This document shows, in pieces, positions 39,001 to 47,668 of a DNA stretch of 64,000 nucleotides (positions are counted from its first letter, which is position 1; every line of letters starts with the position of its first letter). The position numbers were made by a program, and so were the translations under genes. The stretch is from an uncultured Flavobacteriales bacterium (GTDB lineage Bacteria; Bacteroidota; Bacteroidia; Flavobacteriales_D; CAJJDF01): positions 62,001 through 126,000 of the forward strand of contig CAJJDF010000016.1 in NCBI GenBank assembly GCA_905182785.1. The letters are read 5' to 3'. The notes beneath the pieces were generated by a model. The model saw nothing but the letters and a program-made list of their open reading frames with translations. It was not told the origin of the DNA and did no database searches.

Positions 39001-42000
39001 AATTGTCATGATTTATCAGTACAATTTATAGATTCTACACAATTCACAACTGAATATTATTGGGATTTTGGAGTAATACCGAGTACAACTGACACATCAT
39101 TTTTAGCAAACCCTTTGTTTAGTTATCCAGATTCTGGGGTTTATACTATAAGACTTATTGCAGATGGGAATGAATCTTTGTGCCCTGATACGTCTTATAA
39201 ACAGATAAGTTTAAATCCAATCTTAGCTCCTTATTTTAGTAAACCAGCTAATCAATGTTTTAGTGGAAATTCATTTGATTTTACAGCAGGAGGTACTTCA
39301 TATCCAGGAACTCTAATTGACTGGGATTTTGGACCTACAGCAACACCAAGCACATCAAGTATATCTAATCCTACAGGAATTGTCTTCAGTACAAGTGGTA
39401 AAAAAGCTATTACTATAAGATATAGAGAGTTTGGATGTGACACAATATTTGTAGATACTATAGAAGTGTATGATAATCCTGTTTCAAACTTCTCATTTGC
39501 CAACAACAACTGTTTTAATTTAACAGCACAGTTTTCTGATTCTAGTTTATTTGCCACAGGGCATAATTGGGATTTTGGAGTTACTACAAGTATAACTGAC
39601 ACCTCTACTTCTTCTAATCCTACTTTTACATATCCAGATTCAGGGGTTTATACAGTAAGGTTGATAGTTGATGGAAACATATCTTTATGTCCAGATACCT
39701 CATATCAACAGATAACTGTAAACCCATTACTAAATCCTTATTATAGTAAGCCCGTAGATCAATGTTTAACAAGAAACTCATTTGATTTTAATGCTGGAGG
39801 TACTTTTTTCAGTTCTACTCTAATAGATTGGGATTTTGGAGTTACAGCAACACCTAGTACTTCTTCTAATCAAAATCCAACAGGAATTACTTATAGTAAT
39901 GTAGGGTTGAAGCCGATAAGTATAAGATATAGAGATTTTGGTTGTGATACTACATTTATTGATACAATCGAAGTACATACTTCACCAACATCTAACTTTT
40001 CATTCTCTGATAACAATTGTATAGATTTTAATATCAATTTTATTGATTCTAGTTTATTAGCGGATTTTTATAATTGGGATTTTGGTGTTACTACAAGTAT
40101 TTTAGATATTTCAACAGCAACAAACCCTAGTTTTACTTTTCCAGATTCAGGAACTTATTCAGTCATGTTAATTGCAGGAACTAATTCTTCAATCTGTCCA
40201 GATACATCTTATCAGTTAGTGGCAATGTACCCACTTTTGAGTCCTTTCTTTACAAAGCCTGCAAATCAATGTATCAATGGTAATTCATTTGATTTTAATG
40301 CAGGTGGAGCTTTTTATGGAACAACTCAAATTGATTGGGACTTTGGAATTACAGCTTCACCTATTACTTCTTCAATTGCGAATCCAACAGGTGTTACATT
40401 TAGCAGTATAGGATTAAAACCTATAAGTATTAGATATAGAGCAAATGGATGTGATACTACTTATTATGATACTATAGAGGTATATCAATCTCCTTTTTCT
40501 GATTTTTCTTATACTGATAACAATTGTGTAGATTTCAGTGTTGATTTTTATGATTCAAGTTTACATGCAGGAAATTACTATTGGGATTTCGGAGTAGCTT
40601 CAATTACAACAGATACTTCTACTTCTCCTAATCCTACTTTTGTATTTCCAGATTCTGGAGTTTATAATGTAATGTTAGTAATAGATTCCAACTCTTCGAT
40701 TTGTCCTGATACATCTTATCAATTAGTAACAATGTATCCTCTTTTAAGTCCTTACTTTACAAAACCAGCAAATCAGTGTATAGATGGTAATTCATTTGAT
40801 TTTAATGCAGGAGGTGCTTTTTACGGTACTACACAAATTGATTGGGATTTTGGAGGTTCTGCAACACCTAGTACTTTTTCAGGTGCAAATCCAACTGGTA
40901 TAGTTTTTAATACAATTGGAAATAAACAGATAACGATAAGATATAGAGCCAATGGATGTGATACTAGCTTTACAGATTCTATTGAAATATATGTTTCACC
41001 TTATTCTAATTTTTCATTTTCTAATAATAATTGTGTCGATTATTTTATCCAATTCAGTGATTCAAGTGTAGATTCTAAAGATTATTACTGGGATTTTGGA
41101 GATTCTACAACTTTAGCCGATACTTCAAATTTGGCAAACCCTTCATATACTTTTCCTGATTCAGGAACCTATAAAGTTATGTTAGTGATGGGGTCAAAAA
41201 CTTCAATTTGTCCAGATACTTTGTATCAGCAAGTAATTTTGCATCCGTTATTAAGTCCATTTTTTATTGCACCAATGAATGAATGTTTGAATGAAAATTC
41301 ATTTGATTTCAATGCTGGTGGAGCTTTTTATAGCTCAACTCAAATAGATTGGGATTTTGGAATTACAGCTACACCAATTACTTCTACTGTTGCAAACCCT
41401 ACAAACATTGTTTATAGAACTAGTGGATTAAAGCCTATAAGCATAAGATATAGCGCATTTGGATGTGATACTTCTTATTTAGATACAATAGAGGTTTATC
41501 CTTCTCCTATAGCTGATTTTAGAATAAATGAAGATGAATATTGTTTAGGAGACTCTTTAGATATTGATTTAGTAAGTCTTTCAGATGCAAGTTTACTTCA
41601 TTTTTGGAATTTTGGAGACACAGGCTCTTCAACTCAATTAGCACCTATATATGTTTATCAAGATTCTGGAGTATATGATGTGACATTAATTGTAGAAAAC
41701 ACTTATGGTTGCAGAGATACAATGGAAAAACTAAATTCTATTACTGTTTTCCCAAGTCCAACAGCATTATTTTCACCTTTAATTTTAGAAACTTCGTATT
41801 ACTTCCCATATGTTACTTTTACAAATAATTCATTGAATAGTAGTTATTCAATGTTTAACAATGGAGACGGACAAATTATCTCACCTTTTAGTCAATATAA
41901 TTCAGAATATACCAGAGAAGGATTTTATTACCCTATGTTAACTGTAGAAAATATTTATGGTTGTTATGATACTTTAATTGGAGAGCTCTTTTATGAAATG

Positions 42001-42279
42001 AAATACAATTTATACATACCAAATTCATTTACTCCTAATAATGACGGTAATAATGATGTATTTCTTCCAACAATAAATATTGATTCTAATTATAATTTTA
42101 AGATTTTCAATAGGTGGGGAGAATTAATATTTGAAACTACTGATGTTCAAGAAGGTTGGGATGGATCAAGTACTAATGGAATACCACTAAAAGCTGATGT
42201 TTATGTTTATAGAATAGTATATCGTGACCCAAAAAGAGTTGTAAAAGAGATTAAAGGTCATGTTACTCTATTGAGGTAA
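36058..42279 (+). CDS. Giant secreted PKD-repeat protein with T9SS type B sorting domain
   Basis: This 2073-residue surface protein starts with a signal peptide and SAHIVGGEITYRCLDSNRYEITLTLFRDCNG, a common opening of such Bacteroidota adhesin-like proteins. A single PKD domain (YLWDFGDTSTLLDTS) is followed by nine units of about 169 residues, each with two PKD-like halves (WDFG...GCDT and YYWDFG...CPDT). Two further PKD-like segments follow. The end is a gliding-type C-terminal domain (YIPNSFTPNNDGNNDVF, FKIFNRWGELIFET, WDGSSTNGIPLKADVYVYRI), the type B T9SS signal. It is presumably an elongated, disulfide-stabilised fibre or adhesin on the cell surface. No binding or enzyme domain is visible. 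Confidence 0.92.
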   Translation: MRFNFILIIVLIFFTSLTLKSAHIVGGEITYRCLDSNRYEITLTLFRDCNGISFANGAQIGCFNGGTGALVTSTYVPLDTSQFVPLNAVSPCLIIPPGTCLEQATYIDTVTLLPDTNGYDISFSVCCRSNASNNITIPGGFFGGAGSSFHTRIPPNDTLCNSSPIFNSYPPVVLCINDPVYIDYSATDADGDSLSYEFVTPYTGGNSRNPTPNPSPPPYGVVNWSAGFNVNYQVPSSPAFSLDSATGFLTGKPSSLGNYVTGVTVKEYRNGVLINETRRDFLMIIVNCLPTSSSIANPGVICDSYTVTFGNGSISTPTTTYLWDFGDTSTLLDTSTLFNPQYTYPDTGVYIVTLISDPYSPACADTSIRQIFVYPLIGPAFTKPLNQCLIGNSFDFTAAGIYFNTTQIDWDFGPTATPRSDTSISPTGITYNSKGYKTITLRYQDFGCDTTIFEIIEVYQSPIADFSFSNNNCIDYSIDFYDSSLYVGDYYWDFGLIGSTTDTSTLANPTFTFPDTGLYTVRLVVDSNSSTCPDTIYKQVRIDPLLTPFFTSPMDQCLMGNLFDFNAGGAFYTNTQINWNFGPTATPSTDSVTNPTGIVFSNSGTKTISIRYQDFGCDTTFIDSVNVYDNPVSSFTYVEDHCNNFTIQFIDSSSFVGDYYWDFGVLGSTIDTSTSANPIFTYLDSGTYTVMLVIGSQYLACPDTSYQIIRVDPLLNPYFVRPANQCFTGNSFNFNAGGAFYPGTQIDWNFGISATPSTSNIQNPTGIVFNTSGKKAVTIRYRDFGCDTSFVDTIHVYELPVANFIIDYVICVDLVTTFYDSSLYAGSYQWDFGLPGITNDTSSLQNPIFTYPDTGTYTVRLIVSSQYLLCAPDTIYKQVRIFPVLDPQFNLPANQCFVGNAFNFIADSSSIYYPTTQFTWDFGPSATPNSDTTLNPPTLIFNTSGKKAISLIFTDFVCVITKTDTIEVFDNPVSNFGFTDNNCHDLSVQFIDSTQFTTEYYWDFGVIPSTTDTSFLANPLFSYPDSGVYTIRLIADGNESLCPDTSYKQISLNPILAPYFSKPANQCFSGNSFDFTAGGTSYPGTLIDWDFGPTATPSTSSISNPTGIVFSTSGKKAITIRYREFGCDTIFVDTIEVYDNPVSNFSFANNNCFNLTAQFSDSSLFATGHNWDFGVTTSITDTSTSSNPTFTYPDSGVYTVRLIVDGNISLCPDTSYQQITVNPLLNPYYSKPVDQCLTRNSFDFNAGGTFFSSTLIDWDFGVTATPSTSSNQNPTGITYSNVGLKPISIRYRDFGCDTTFIDTIEVHTSPTSNFSFSDNNCIDFNINFIDSSLLADFYNWDFGVTTSILDISTATNPSFTFPDSGTYSVMLIAGTNSSICPDTSYQLVAMYPLLSPFFTKPANQCINGNSFDFNAGGAFYGTTQIDWDFGITASPITSSIANPTGVTFSSIGLKPISIRYRANGCDTTYYDTIEVYQSPFSDFSYTDNNCVDFSVDFYDSSLHAGNYYWDFGVASITTDTSTSPNPTFVFPDSGVYNVMLVIDSNSSICPDTSYQLVTMYPLLSPYFTKPANQCIDGNSFDFNAGGAFYGTTQIDWDFGGSATPSTFSGANPTGIVFNTIGNKQITIRYRANGCDTSFTDSIEIYVSPYSNFSFSNNNCVDYFIQFSDSSVDSKDYYWDFGDSTTLADTSNLANPSYTFPDSGTYKVMLVMGSKTSICPDTLYQQVILHPLLSPFFIAPMNECLNENSFDFNAGGAFYSSTQIDWDFGITATPITSTVANPTNIVYRTSGLKPISIRYSAFGCDTSYLDTIEVYPSPIADFRINEDEYCLGDSLDIDLVSLSDASLLHFWNFGDTGSSTQLAPIYVYQDSGVYDVTLIVENTYGCRDTMEKLNSITVFPSPTALFSPLILETSYYFPYVTFTNNSLNSSYSMFNNGDGQIISPFSQYNSEYTREGFYYPMLTVENIYGCYDTLIGELFYEMKYNLYIPNSFTPNNDGNNDVFLPTINIDSNYNFKIFNRWGELIFETTDVQEGWDGSSTNGIPLKADVYVYRIVYRDPKRVVKEIKGHVTLLR
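37213..41520 (+). repeat. Nine-unit tandem repeat inside the PKD protein (about 507-base period)
   Basis: Starts of the NQC-type motif fall at 37213, 37720, 38227, 38737, 39250, 39757, 40264, 40771 and 41278. The intervals are 507, 507, 510, 513, 507, 507, 507 and 507 bases. Units keep the protein pattern strongly but differ at many third positions, so the array is old or diversified and not a fresh amplification. In the ninth copy the second half is replaced by a different PKD-like segment. Confidence 0.92.
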
Positions 42280-42439
42280 ATTTTATAATAATTAATATGT
42301 TTTGAATAGCACTGAAAGGTTTAATCCACAATTTATTTATATTTTATTGTTTATAACCCAAATTTAAAAAATTTAAGGAAAGTCAATTTTTTTCGTATAA
42401 TTAGTAAATTAAAAAACTAACGTTTAAAAAAAACTAATT

Positions 42440-42823
42440 ATGAAAAATATAAAAACAGTAGTAAGAATTCTATTAGGATTAGGATTAGTTATTTTTGGAC
42501 TTAATAAGTTCATGAACTTTATGCCTTTTCCTGAAATGACAACTGAAATGGGGAGCTGGATGGAAGCTTTAATGGCGACTGGTTTTGTTATGAAACTTGT
42601 AGCTGTGGTAGAAATTGTAACAGGATTGGTGCTTTTAATCAATAAATATGTTCCTCTTTCTTTAATAGTTGTATTACCTGTTATGGTAATAGCTTTCTTG
42701 TCTCATTTATTATTAGATATTGCAGGAGTAGGTGGTTCAGCAGTATTTTTACTATTAATTATTTTATTAATGGTATGGAATAAAAATAGTTACAAAGACC
42801 TTTTAAGGCTTAACACTTTGTAA
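42440..42823 (+). CDS. DoxX-like small membrane protein
   Basis: This 127-residue protein has four hydrophobic helices and the opening VVRILLGLGLVIFGLNKFMNFMP, typical of the DoxX/MauE-like superfamily in this phylum, with a later VAVVEIVTGLVLLINKYVPLSL. DoxX-like proteins are thought to act with quinones or thiol redox partners, but most have no proven function. It is convergent with the next gene, whose coding end carries a hairpin that can terminate this transcript. Confidence 0.75.
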   Translation: MKNIKTVVRILLGLGLVIFGLNKFMNFMPFPEMTTEMGSWMEALMATGFVMKLVAVVEIVTGLVLLINKYVPLSLIVVLPVMVIAFLSHLLLDIAGVGGSAVFLLLIILLMVWNKNSYKDLLRLNTL

Positions 42824-42833
42824 ATAAATAAAA

Positions 42834-43742
42834 TTAAACCGTTTTAGCTTTTGCTTTGGCGGTTTTTTTTATTTCCAATTGATTTTTTTTGTCTTTAAGT
42901 CTAAGGCTGTTTTCCACAAAATAAAAAACAATAAAGCCAACTAATAATCCAAAAATAATGGAATTCTCAATCCAATGTTTGAACGGATGAACCCAAATTT
43001 CTTTGAATAAATCCCACCTACCAGTTACTTCAATGAAATTCCAAAAGATAATAACGGTAGGGATTGCGTAACGAATAGCATAATCGAATTTCTTTATTTT
43101 AATTAATTTAATACATAAAAAAGCCGACCAAAATAAAGAGCCAAAAGCTACAAAATAGGTGATTGGATGTCTGTCTCCAGCAATATCTTTGTCGTAGACT
43201 AATAAAAGAAGTATGTAAAAAGTCCATAAAATAATGATTGTTTCTATGAACGTTATTCCAGCCCAAACTTTGTCTTGAGCCTTTATTTTATCAAATTTTA
43301 ATCCTCCTATTTTTTGAAACCAATTAAAAAATGTACAGCTTGATTGTTTAAAAATGTACATGATAAGAATTGTAGAAAGTAATCCTACAGAGGATAACAT
43401 CACTAGGTATTCAGGTTTTGTAGTTATTTCTCCATTTTCTATGAGAGGAGCAACTTGCAGTTTTTCTGCAATCCATACAAACGAAAACTCAACCCAACCA
43501 GTCCAAATAAGAATCCCTGCGATTAAACCTAGAATTGTTGCTGTAAGTGGTTTTTTGTTTTTTCTTATTCCTATGAAAAATAAGAGCAAACCAGTAAATC
43601 CAATTATTGAAGCTCCAATAAATTTATATTCAGGAATTAATTTTTCATTTAAAACCATAAGAGCATGACCAATAGGCATTAGAAATAACACGATAAGAAA
43701 GGAAAACACACCTGTTTTAATAGATTTTATTGAAATTGACAT
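42834..43742 (-). CDS. Integral membrane protein, unknown function
   Basis: The preferred ATG at 43742 gives 302 residues beginning MSISIKSIKTGVFSFLIVLF; the track start at 43772 adds ten residues of unlikely character. About eight hydrophobic helices alternate with short loops, and the C-terminus is lysine-rich (KKTAKAKAKTV). I see no known transporter or enzyme motif. WTGWVEFSFVWIAEKLQVAPL and IFWNFIEVTGRWDLFKEIWVHP are the most distinctive segments. It appears to be monocistronic, and its function remains open. Confidence 0.65.
   Translation of the reverse strand: MSISIKSIKTGVFSFLIVLFLMPIGHALMVLNEKLIPEYKFIGASIIGFTGLLLFFIGIRKNKKPLTATILGLIAGILIWTGWVEFSFVWIAEKLQVAPLIENGEITTKPEYLVMLSSVGLLSTILIMYIFKQSSCTFFNWFQKIGGLKFDKIKAQDKVWAGITFIETIIILWTFYILLLLVYDKDIAGDRHPITYFVAFGSLFWSAFLCIKLIKIKKFDYAIRYAIPTVIIFWNFIEVTGRWDLFKEIWVHPFKHWIENSIIFGLLVGFIVFYFVENSLRLKDKKNQLEIKKTAKAKAKTV
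42836..42870 (+). terminator. Terminator for the DoxX gene, embedded in the opposite gene's 3' end
   Basis: AAACCG / CGGTTT forms a 6-bp stem with an 18-base loop followed by T residues. It lies inside the last codons of the minus-strand gene, so the two convergent genes share this sequence. Confidence 0.45.
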
Positions 43743-43846
43743 TTGTCTCTTGTTAAGAATGATTCTAAACAAAGGTATTTCTTATTTTTATTCATTCCAA
43801 ATAAAAATAAAGTGATTACAATAATTTTAATGCGAATAACTAATTT

Positions 43847-44143
43847 TTATAATTCAAATTTTCTTTCCATACTCCAAGCTTCTGGTTTAGCACAAAAAAG
43901 GGGTTTTACAGTTTTCCATACTTTAAGAAATAGTTCAGAATCTCTGTATGCAGCCAAATTCTCTTCCGATTTCCAATGGCTGTAAGTCATCACCACATTA
44001 TAATAACGGCCTTTTTCTTGCAGTAATTCTAGTTTTTCACATCCTTCAAATCCTTTTATTAATTCCATGTGGGATTCATAAATGGATTTAAAATCTTCTA
44101 TTTTTTCAGGAGAGATGGTCAGTTTTACGATTCTAATTAGCAT
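43847..44143 (-). CDS. Antibiotic biosynthesis monooxygenase (ABM)-like protein
   Basis: Started at 44143 the protein has 98 residues, MLIRIVKLTISPEKIEDFKSIYESHMELIKGFEGCEKLELL, a typical dimeric alpha+beta barrel (ABM/Dabb-like) chain. The track start at 44179 would lie within the upstream gene. Many ABM proteins bind quinones or haem-like ligands or have no known activity. It follows the SAM hydrolase gene with a 4-base gap, so it is its operon partner. Confidence 0.75.
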   Translation of the reverse strand: MLIRIVKLTISPEKIEDFKSIYESHMELIKGFEGCEKLELLQEKGRYYNVVMTYSHWKSEENLAAYRDSELFLKVWKTVKPLFCAKPEAWSMERKFEL

Positions 44144-44147
44144 CTTT

Positions 44148-44945
44148 TTATTTTTTGAAGGTAACAGTAATAATTTCATCTTCTCTTAATCCAAGTAGAG
44201 TAGAAGCACTTCCTCCATGTCCTTCAGCACCTTTGTTTATTGCAATTTCAAGATTTCCTCCCGTATTAAATAATCCCAAATACATAGCATCTTGCACGTC
44301 AGAATAGTTATGGCTCAACTTGGTTACTTCATAGTTTCTGAATCCAATTATATAGCTTCTGTTTTTTCCAATTTCTTCAAACAGTTTTCTTGAGATATTT
44401 GTAATGGAGTTTCCATAAGAATCTACATGAATTATAATTCCCTTTATAAAACTCTCTTGAGTTTGTGGGATAGGTTTTTGAAAAGAAGCAATTTTATTAA
44501 TTCGTTTTCCAATTACCTCTGGAGTTCCTCCACGCGCAATATGACAAGCAGCTTTAGCAAAAATGTCACGAGTAGGGAAAGTCAGTACATTGGTATTAAA
44601 ATCTATGTTTAACTCATATAATTTTTCTGGGGGGAAATCGTAGATTAAAGAAAATAATCCATTATCGGCACCTATAAAAAAGTGACCTTTGTATTCCATT
44701 AAAATTGCTTGCCTTGTAACAGTTATTCCAGCATCTATACCTAATATGTGTATTGTTCCCACAGGGAAGTTTTCAAAGGCATTTTTAATCGTGTAAGCTG
44801 CATTTCTTACATCAAATATTTTTATTTGATTAGAAATATCAACAATAGTCACGTCATTTTTTAACTCTTTTAGTATAGTTCCCTTAACAGCAGAGACATA
44901 GTAGTCTTTTATGCCGAGATCTGTTGTTAGAGTTATGATTGCCAT
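44148..44945 (-). CDS. SAM hydroxide adenosyltransferase (SAM hydrolase, DUF62)
   Basis: This 265-residue protein begins MAIITLTTDLGIKDYYVSAVKGTIL and has NDVTIVDISNQI, FFIGADNGLFSLIYD and FPTRDIFAKAACHIARG. The TDLG and NDG aspartates with the TRDIF segment are the hallmarks of the DUF62 fold, which is related to fluorinases and chlorinases. The usual members split S-adenosylmethionine with water to adenosine and methionine. The halogenase loop is absent, so fluorination is not expected. It leads an operon with the ABM protein and is divergent from phoH. Confidence 0.9.
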   Translation of the reverse strand: MAIITLTTDLGIKDYYVSAVKGTILKELKNDVTIVDISNQIKIFDVRNAAYTIKNAFENFPVGTIHILGIDAGITVTRQAILMEYKGHFFIGADNGLFSLIYDFPPEKLYELNIDFNTNVLTFPTRDIFAKAACHIARGGTPEVIGKRINKIASFQKPIPQTQESFIKGIIIHVDSYGNSITNISRKLFEEIGKNRSYIIGFRNYEVTKLSHNYSDVQDAMYLGLFNTGGNLEIAINKGAEGHGGSASTLLGLREDEIITVTFKK

Positions 44946-45078
44946 TTCAGAGTGTTATTCAAATAATTATTGTTACTTTGATTATCAAAATTAAGAATTT
45001 AATGTAGGTTTCAATTATTTTTAGTTGAAATTATTTATATTTATTCCAACAAGTCACTAGAATTAAAATCACCTAAAT

Positions 45079-46011
45079 TTGACAGAAAGAAATTTAAGTA
45101 TAACAGAGATAGAACCAGTTGATTTATTGGGAGTTAATAATAGTATTTTAAAATATATACAATTAAGATTTCCAAATTTGAAAATAATTTCTAGAGGTAG
45201 AAATTTGAAATTTAGCGGAGATGAAAACGAATTAGATTTATTTGAAGAGAAAATAAATTTGATGATGAATTACTTTAAAAAATACAAAACATTGAGCGAA
45301 GGAGATTTGGAAAATATTTTGGGCGAGAATGGAGAAGAGACAATAAAGAACACCAAGGGAGATCAAGTTATTGTTCATGGAAACAATGGAAAAAAAATAA
45401 GTGCTAGGACCCACAATCAAAGAAAGTTAGTGGAATCTTGTTTTGAAAACGACATGGTATTTGCAGTAGGACCTGCGGGAACAGGAAAAACATACACAGC
45501 TGTTGCAATGGCAGTTAGAGCATTAAAAAATAAAGAAGTAAAGAAAATAATTTTAACTAGACCTGCAGTAGAAGCAGGAGAAAATTTAGGTTTTTTACCT
45601 GGAGATTTAAAAGAAAAACTAGATCCCTACTTACAACCTTTGTATGATGCATTGCGCGATATGATTCCTGCTGAAAAACTGGAGGAACACTTAGAAAATA
45701 ATGTAGTACAAATTGCTCCTTTAGCTTTTATGAGAGGACGAACGCTAGATAATGCATTTGTGATATTGGATGAAGCCCAAAATGCAACAGAGAGCCAAAT
45801 AAAGATGTTTTTGACTAGAATGGGGAAAAGTGCTAAGTTTATTATAAACGGAGACCCTTCTCAAATAGATTTACCAAGGAGCCAAAACTCGGGATTAATA
45901 AAAGCATTAACTGTATTGAAAGATGTTGAAGGAATTGGGATTGTGGAGCTAGATGAAAATGATGTGATAAGACATACCTTAGTAAAAAGAATTATAAAAG
46001 CATTTAAATAA
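45079..46011 (+). CDS. phoH: PhoH family ATPase
   Basis: This 310-residue protein starts at TTG (45079). The N-terminal MTERNLSITEIEPVDLLGVNNSIL aligns well with the usual start of PhoH proteins, so this start is kept. The RecA-like motor shows Walker A AVGPAGTGKTYTAVA, the DEAQ box VILDEAQNAT and the downstream GDPSQIDLP. The remainder matches the conserved PhoH body (TRPAVEAGENLGFLPGDLKEKLDPYLQPLYDALRDMIP). PhoH proteins are ATPases thought to act on RNA. It lies five bases before the SRPBCC gene. Confidence 0.93.
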   Translation: MTERNLSITEIEPVDLLGVNNSILKYIQLRFPNLKIISRGRNLKFSGDENELDLFEEKINLMMNYFKKYKTLSEGDLENILGENGEETIKNTKGDQVIVHGNNGKKISARTHNQRKLVESCFENDMVFAVGPAGTGKTYTAVAMAVRALKNKEVKKIILTRPAVEAGENLGFLPGDLKEKLDPYLQPLYDALRDMIPAEKLEEHLENNVVQIAPLAFMRGRTLDNAFVILDEAQNATESQIKMFLTRMGKSAKFIINGDPSQIDLPRSQNSGLIKALTVLKDVEGIGIVELDENDVIRHTLVKRIIKAFK

Positions 46012-46016
46012 ACAGG

Positions 46017-46421
46017 ATGAATATTGAAAGTACGCATACAGAAATAAGTAATTCTCAAGAGAATATTTATAATTATTTGATGGATTTGAATAATGTGAAG
46101 GAATTACTGCCCGAAGGAAAATACACGGAATGGGAAGGAGAATACGATTCTTGTTCCTTCAAAATGATGGGATTTGGGCTTAAACTCACCAAAGATTCAT
46201 CAACTCCATTCTCTGAAATCAAATTAGTTTCTGGAACCGATTCACCTATTGATTTTGATTTAATTATCTCGATCAATGATTTAGGAAATGGGAAGTGTGA
46301 TGCTTTTTTGAATTGCGAAGCTAGAGTAAATGCTTTTCTTAAAATGATGATAGAAAAACCATTAACTAATCTTTTTAATCACATGAGTGATAAATTGAGT
46401 AGGGTTGATTTGAAGAAGTAG
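46017..46421 (+). CDS. SRPBCC (START-like) fold protein
   Basis: This 134-residue protein begins MNIESTHTEISNSQENIYNYLMDLNNVKELLPEG, the typical first strand and helices of the START/SRPBCC fold, which binds hydrophobic ligands in a deep pocket. No ligand is evident and no other domain is present. It follows phoH by five bases, so they are probably co-transcribed. It is convergent with hemW. Confidence 0.7.
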   Translation: MNIESTHTEISNSQENIYNYLMDLNNVKELLPEGKYTEWEGEYDSCSFKMMGFGLKLTKDSSTPFSEIKLVSGTDSPIDFDLIISINDLGNGKCDAFLNCEARVNAFLKMMIEKPLTNLFNHMSDKLSRVDLKK

Positions 46422-46429
46422 AAATCCAA

Positions 46430-47560
46430 TTACTCCACTACAAATAAATCACTAGCAATTCCATCAGCCAATAATTTTCCTTCTTGCGAAAGTGTAAAGT
46501 GAGTTCCTTTTTGGATAAGTGAGTTTGCAATCACAAATCGCTTGCTTTCTTTTATGAAATGAGAAACGAATAAAGGATCAAAATTTTCTTTCAAATACTT
46601 TAAATTTATTCCCCAACTAGTTCTCAAGGAAGTCATTATGTATTCGTTATAGCGCGTTTTTTCATCTAAGGTTTCTTCTTCGGAAACCCAATTATTATCG
46701 TTTGCTCCTTTTATATAACGGCCATTATTGGATACATTCCAATGCCTCGTTTTTCCATTAAATGAATGAGCAGAAGGTCCAACTCCTAAGAAATTTTTCT
46801 GTTTCCAATAAGATGAATTGTGTTTGGAATTATGACCAATTTTACTAAAATTAGAAATTTCATATTGCTCAAATCCATTTTCTTGCAAAGTAGAAACCAG
46901 TACATTAAATTGCTTGGAAGTAGCCTCTTCCTTAGGTAACTCGTATTTTCCTTTTGCAATGTCATGGTGCATGGCTGTGCGTTCCTCCGAAGTTAAGCAA
47001 TAAGCCGAAATGTGATTTACGTCTAGCTCCAAGGCTTTTTGAATGTTTCGTTTCCATTCGGTTTGAGTCAAATTTGGAATTCCATAAATGAGATCAATCG
47101 TCATGTTGTCAAATCCTAGCTCTTTTGCATTGGCAACAGATTCTACAGCTTGTTTTATGGTATGTGAACGATTCATAAATAATAAATCACGACCAATAAA
47201 TGATTGAATTCCAATACTCAATCTATTTACTCCACACGATTTTAGTTCTTTTATTTTTTCAATTGTCAAATCATCTGGATTGGCTTCCAAAGTGATTTCT
47301 GCATCTTGTGCTACCTCAAATTCTTTGTGAATTGTTTCTAAAATATTTTGCAGTTCTTCTTTTTCCAATAAGCTAGGTGTTCCTCCCCCAAAATAGATTG
47401 TTTCAATTTGGTTCGTTTCCAAATATCCTTTTCTAACTTTTAATTCTTTACGGATACAGTTTACCAATTCGCTTTTATTTTTCATAGACGTAGAAAAATG
47501 AAAGTCGCAGTAAACACAAGCTTTTTTACAGAAAGGGATATGAATATAAATGCCAGCCAA
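46430..47560 (-). CDS. hemW: Radical SAM family haem chaperone HemW
   Basis: The preferred start is TTG at 47560, giving AGIYIHIPFCKKACVYCDFHFS, the usual HemW N-terminus; the track start (also TTG, 47578) adds six residues. The product has 376 residues. The CxxxCxxC cluster motif CKKACVYC binds the radical-SAM [4Fe-4S]. YFGGGTPSLL and the C-terminal HemN_C-like domain complete it. HemW inserts haem into haemoproteins. A His/Cys combination typical of HemN (coproporphyrinogen oxidase) is absent, so HemW is favoured. It is convergent with the SRPBCC gene. Confidence 0.9.
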   Translation of the reverse strand: MAGIYIHIPFCKKACVYCDFHFSTSMKNKSELVNCIRKELKVRKGYLETNQIETIYFGGGTPSLLEKEELQNILETIHKEFEVAQDAEITLEANPDDLTIEKIKELKSCGVNRLSIGIQSFIGRDLLFMNRSHTIKQAVESVANAKELGFDNMTIDLIYGIPNLTQTEWKRNIQKALELDVNHISAYCLTSEERTAMHHDIAKGKYELPKEEATSKQFNVLVSTLQENGFEQYEISNFSKIGHNSKHNSSYWKQKNFLGVGPSAHSFNGKTRHWNVSNNGRYIKGANDNNWVSEEETLDEKTRYNEYIMTSLRTSWGINLKYLKENFDPLFVSHFIKESKRFVIANSLIQKGTHFTLSQEGKLLADGIASDLFVVE

Positions 47561-47668
47561 AGAGTATATTTTTACCAAATTTAGGATATTTTACTTTTCT
47601 TTTTGTTCTCGATACATTTTATTTTTTCTCTTGAAAAATTAACACACAATCAGAGTTTTAATAGAAAC

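Noticed and set aside
36394-39602. Several antisense ORFs within the PKD gene and similar shadows in rpoB, rpoC, alaS and aconitase
   Set aside because: They mirror codon bias of the real genes, have no domain support and no start or promoter signals.
37213-41520. CRISPR-like periodic repeats
   Set aside because: The period is about 507 bases, in frame within a coding sequence, and units are diverged; this is a protein tandem repeat.
44148-44945. Fluorinase or chlorinase
   Set aside because: The protein has the DUF62 fold but lacks the halogenase-specific loop; SAM hydrolase is the ordinary assignment.
45074-45081. TAAATTTG promoter element at the phoH start
   Set aside because: It overlaps the TTG start codon itself, so it would begin transcription inside the gene; no TTTG is found at the right distance. 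Probably chance.
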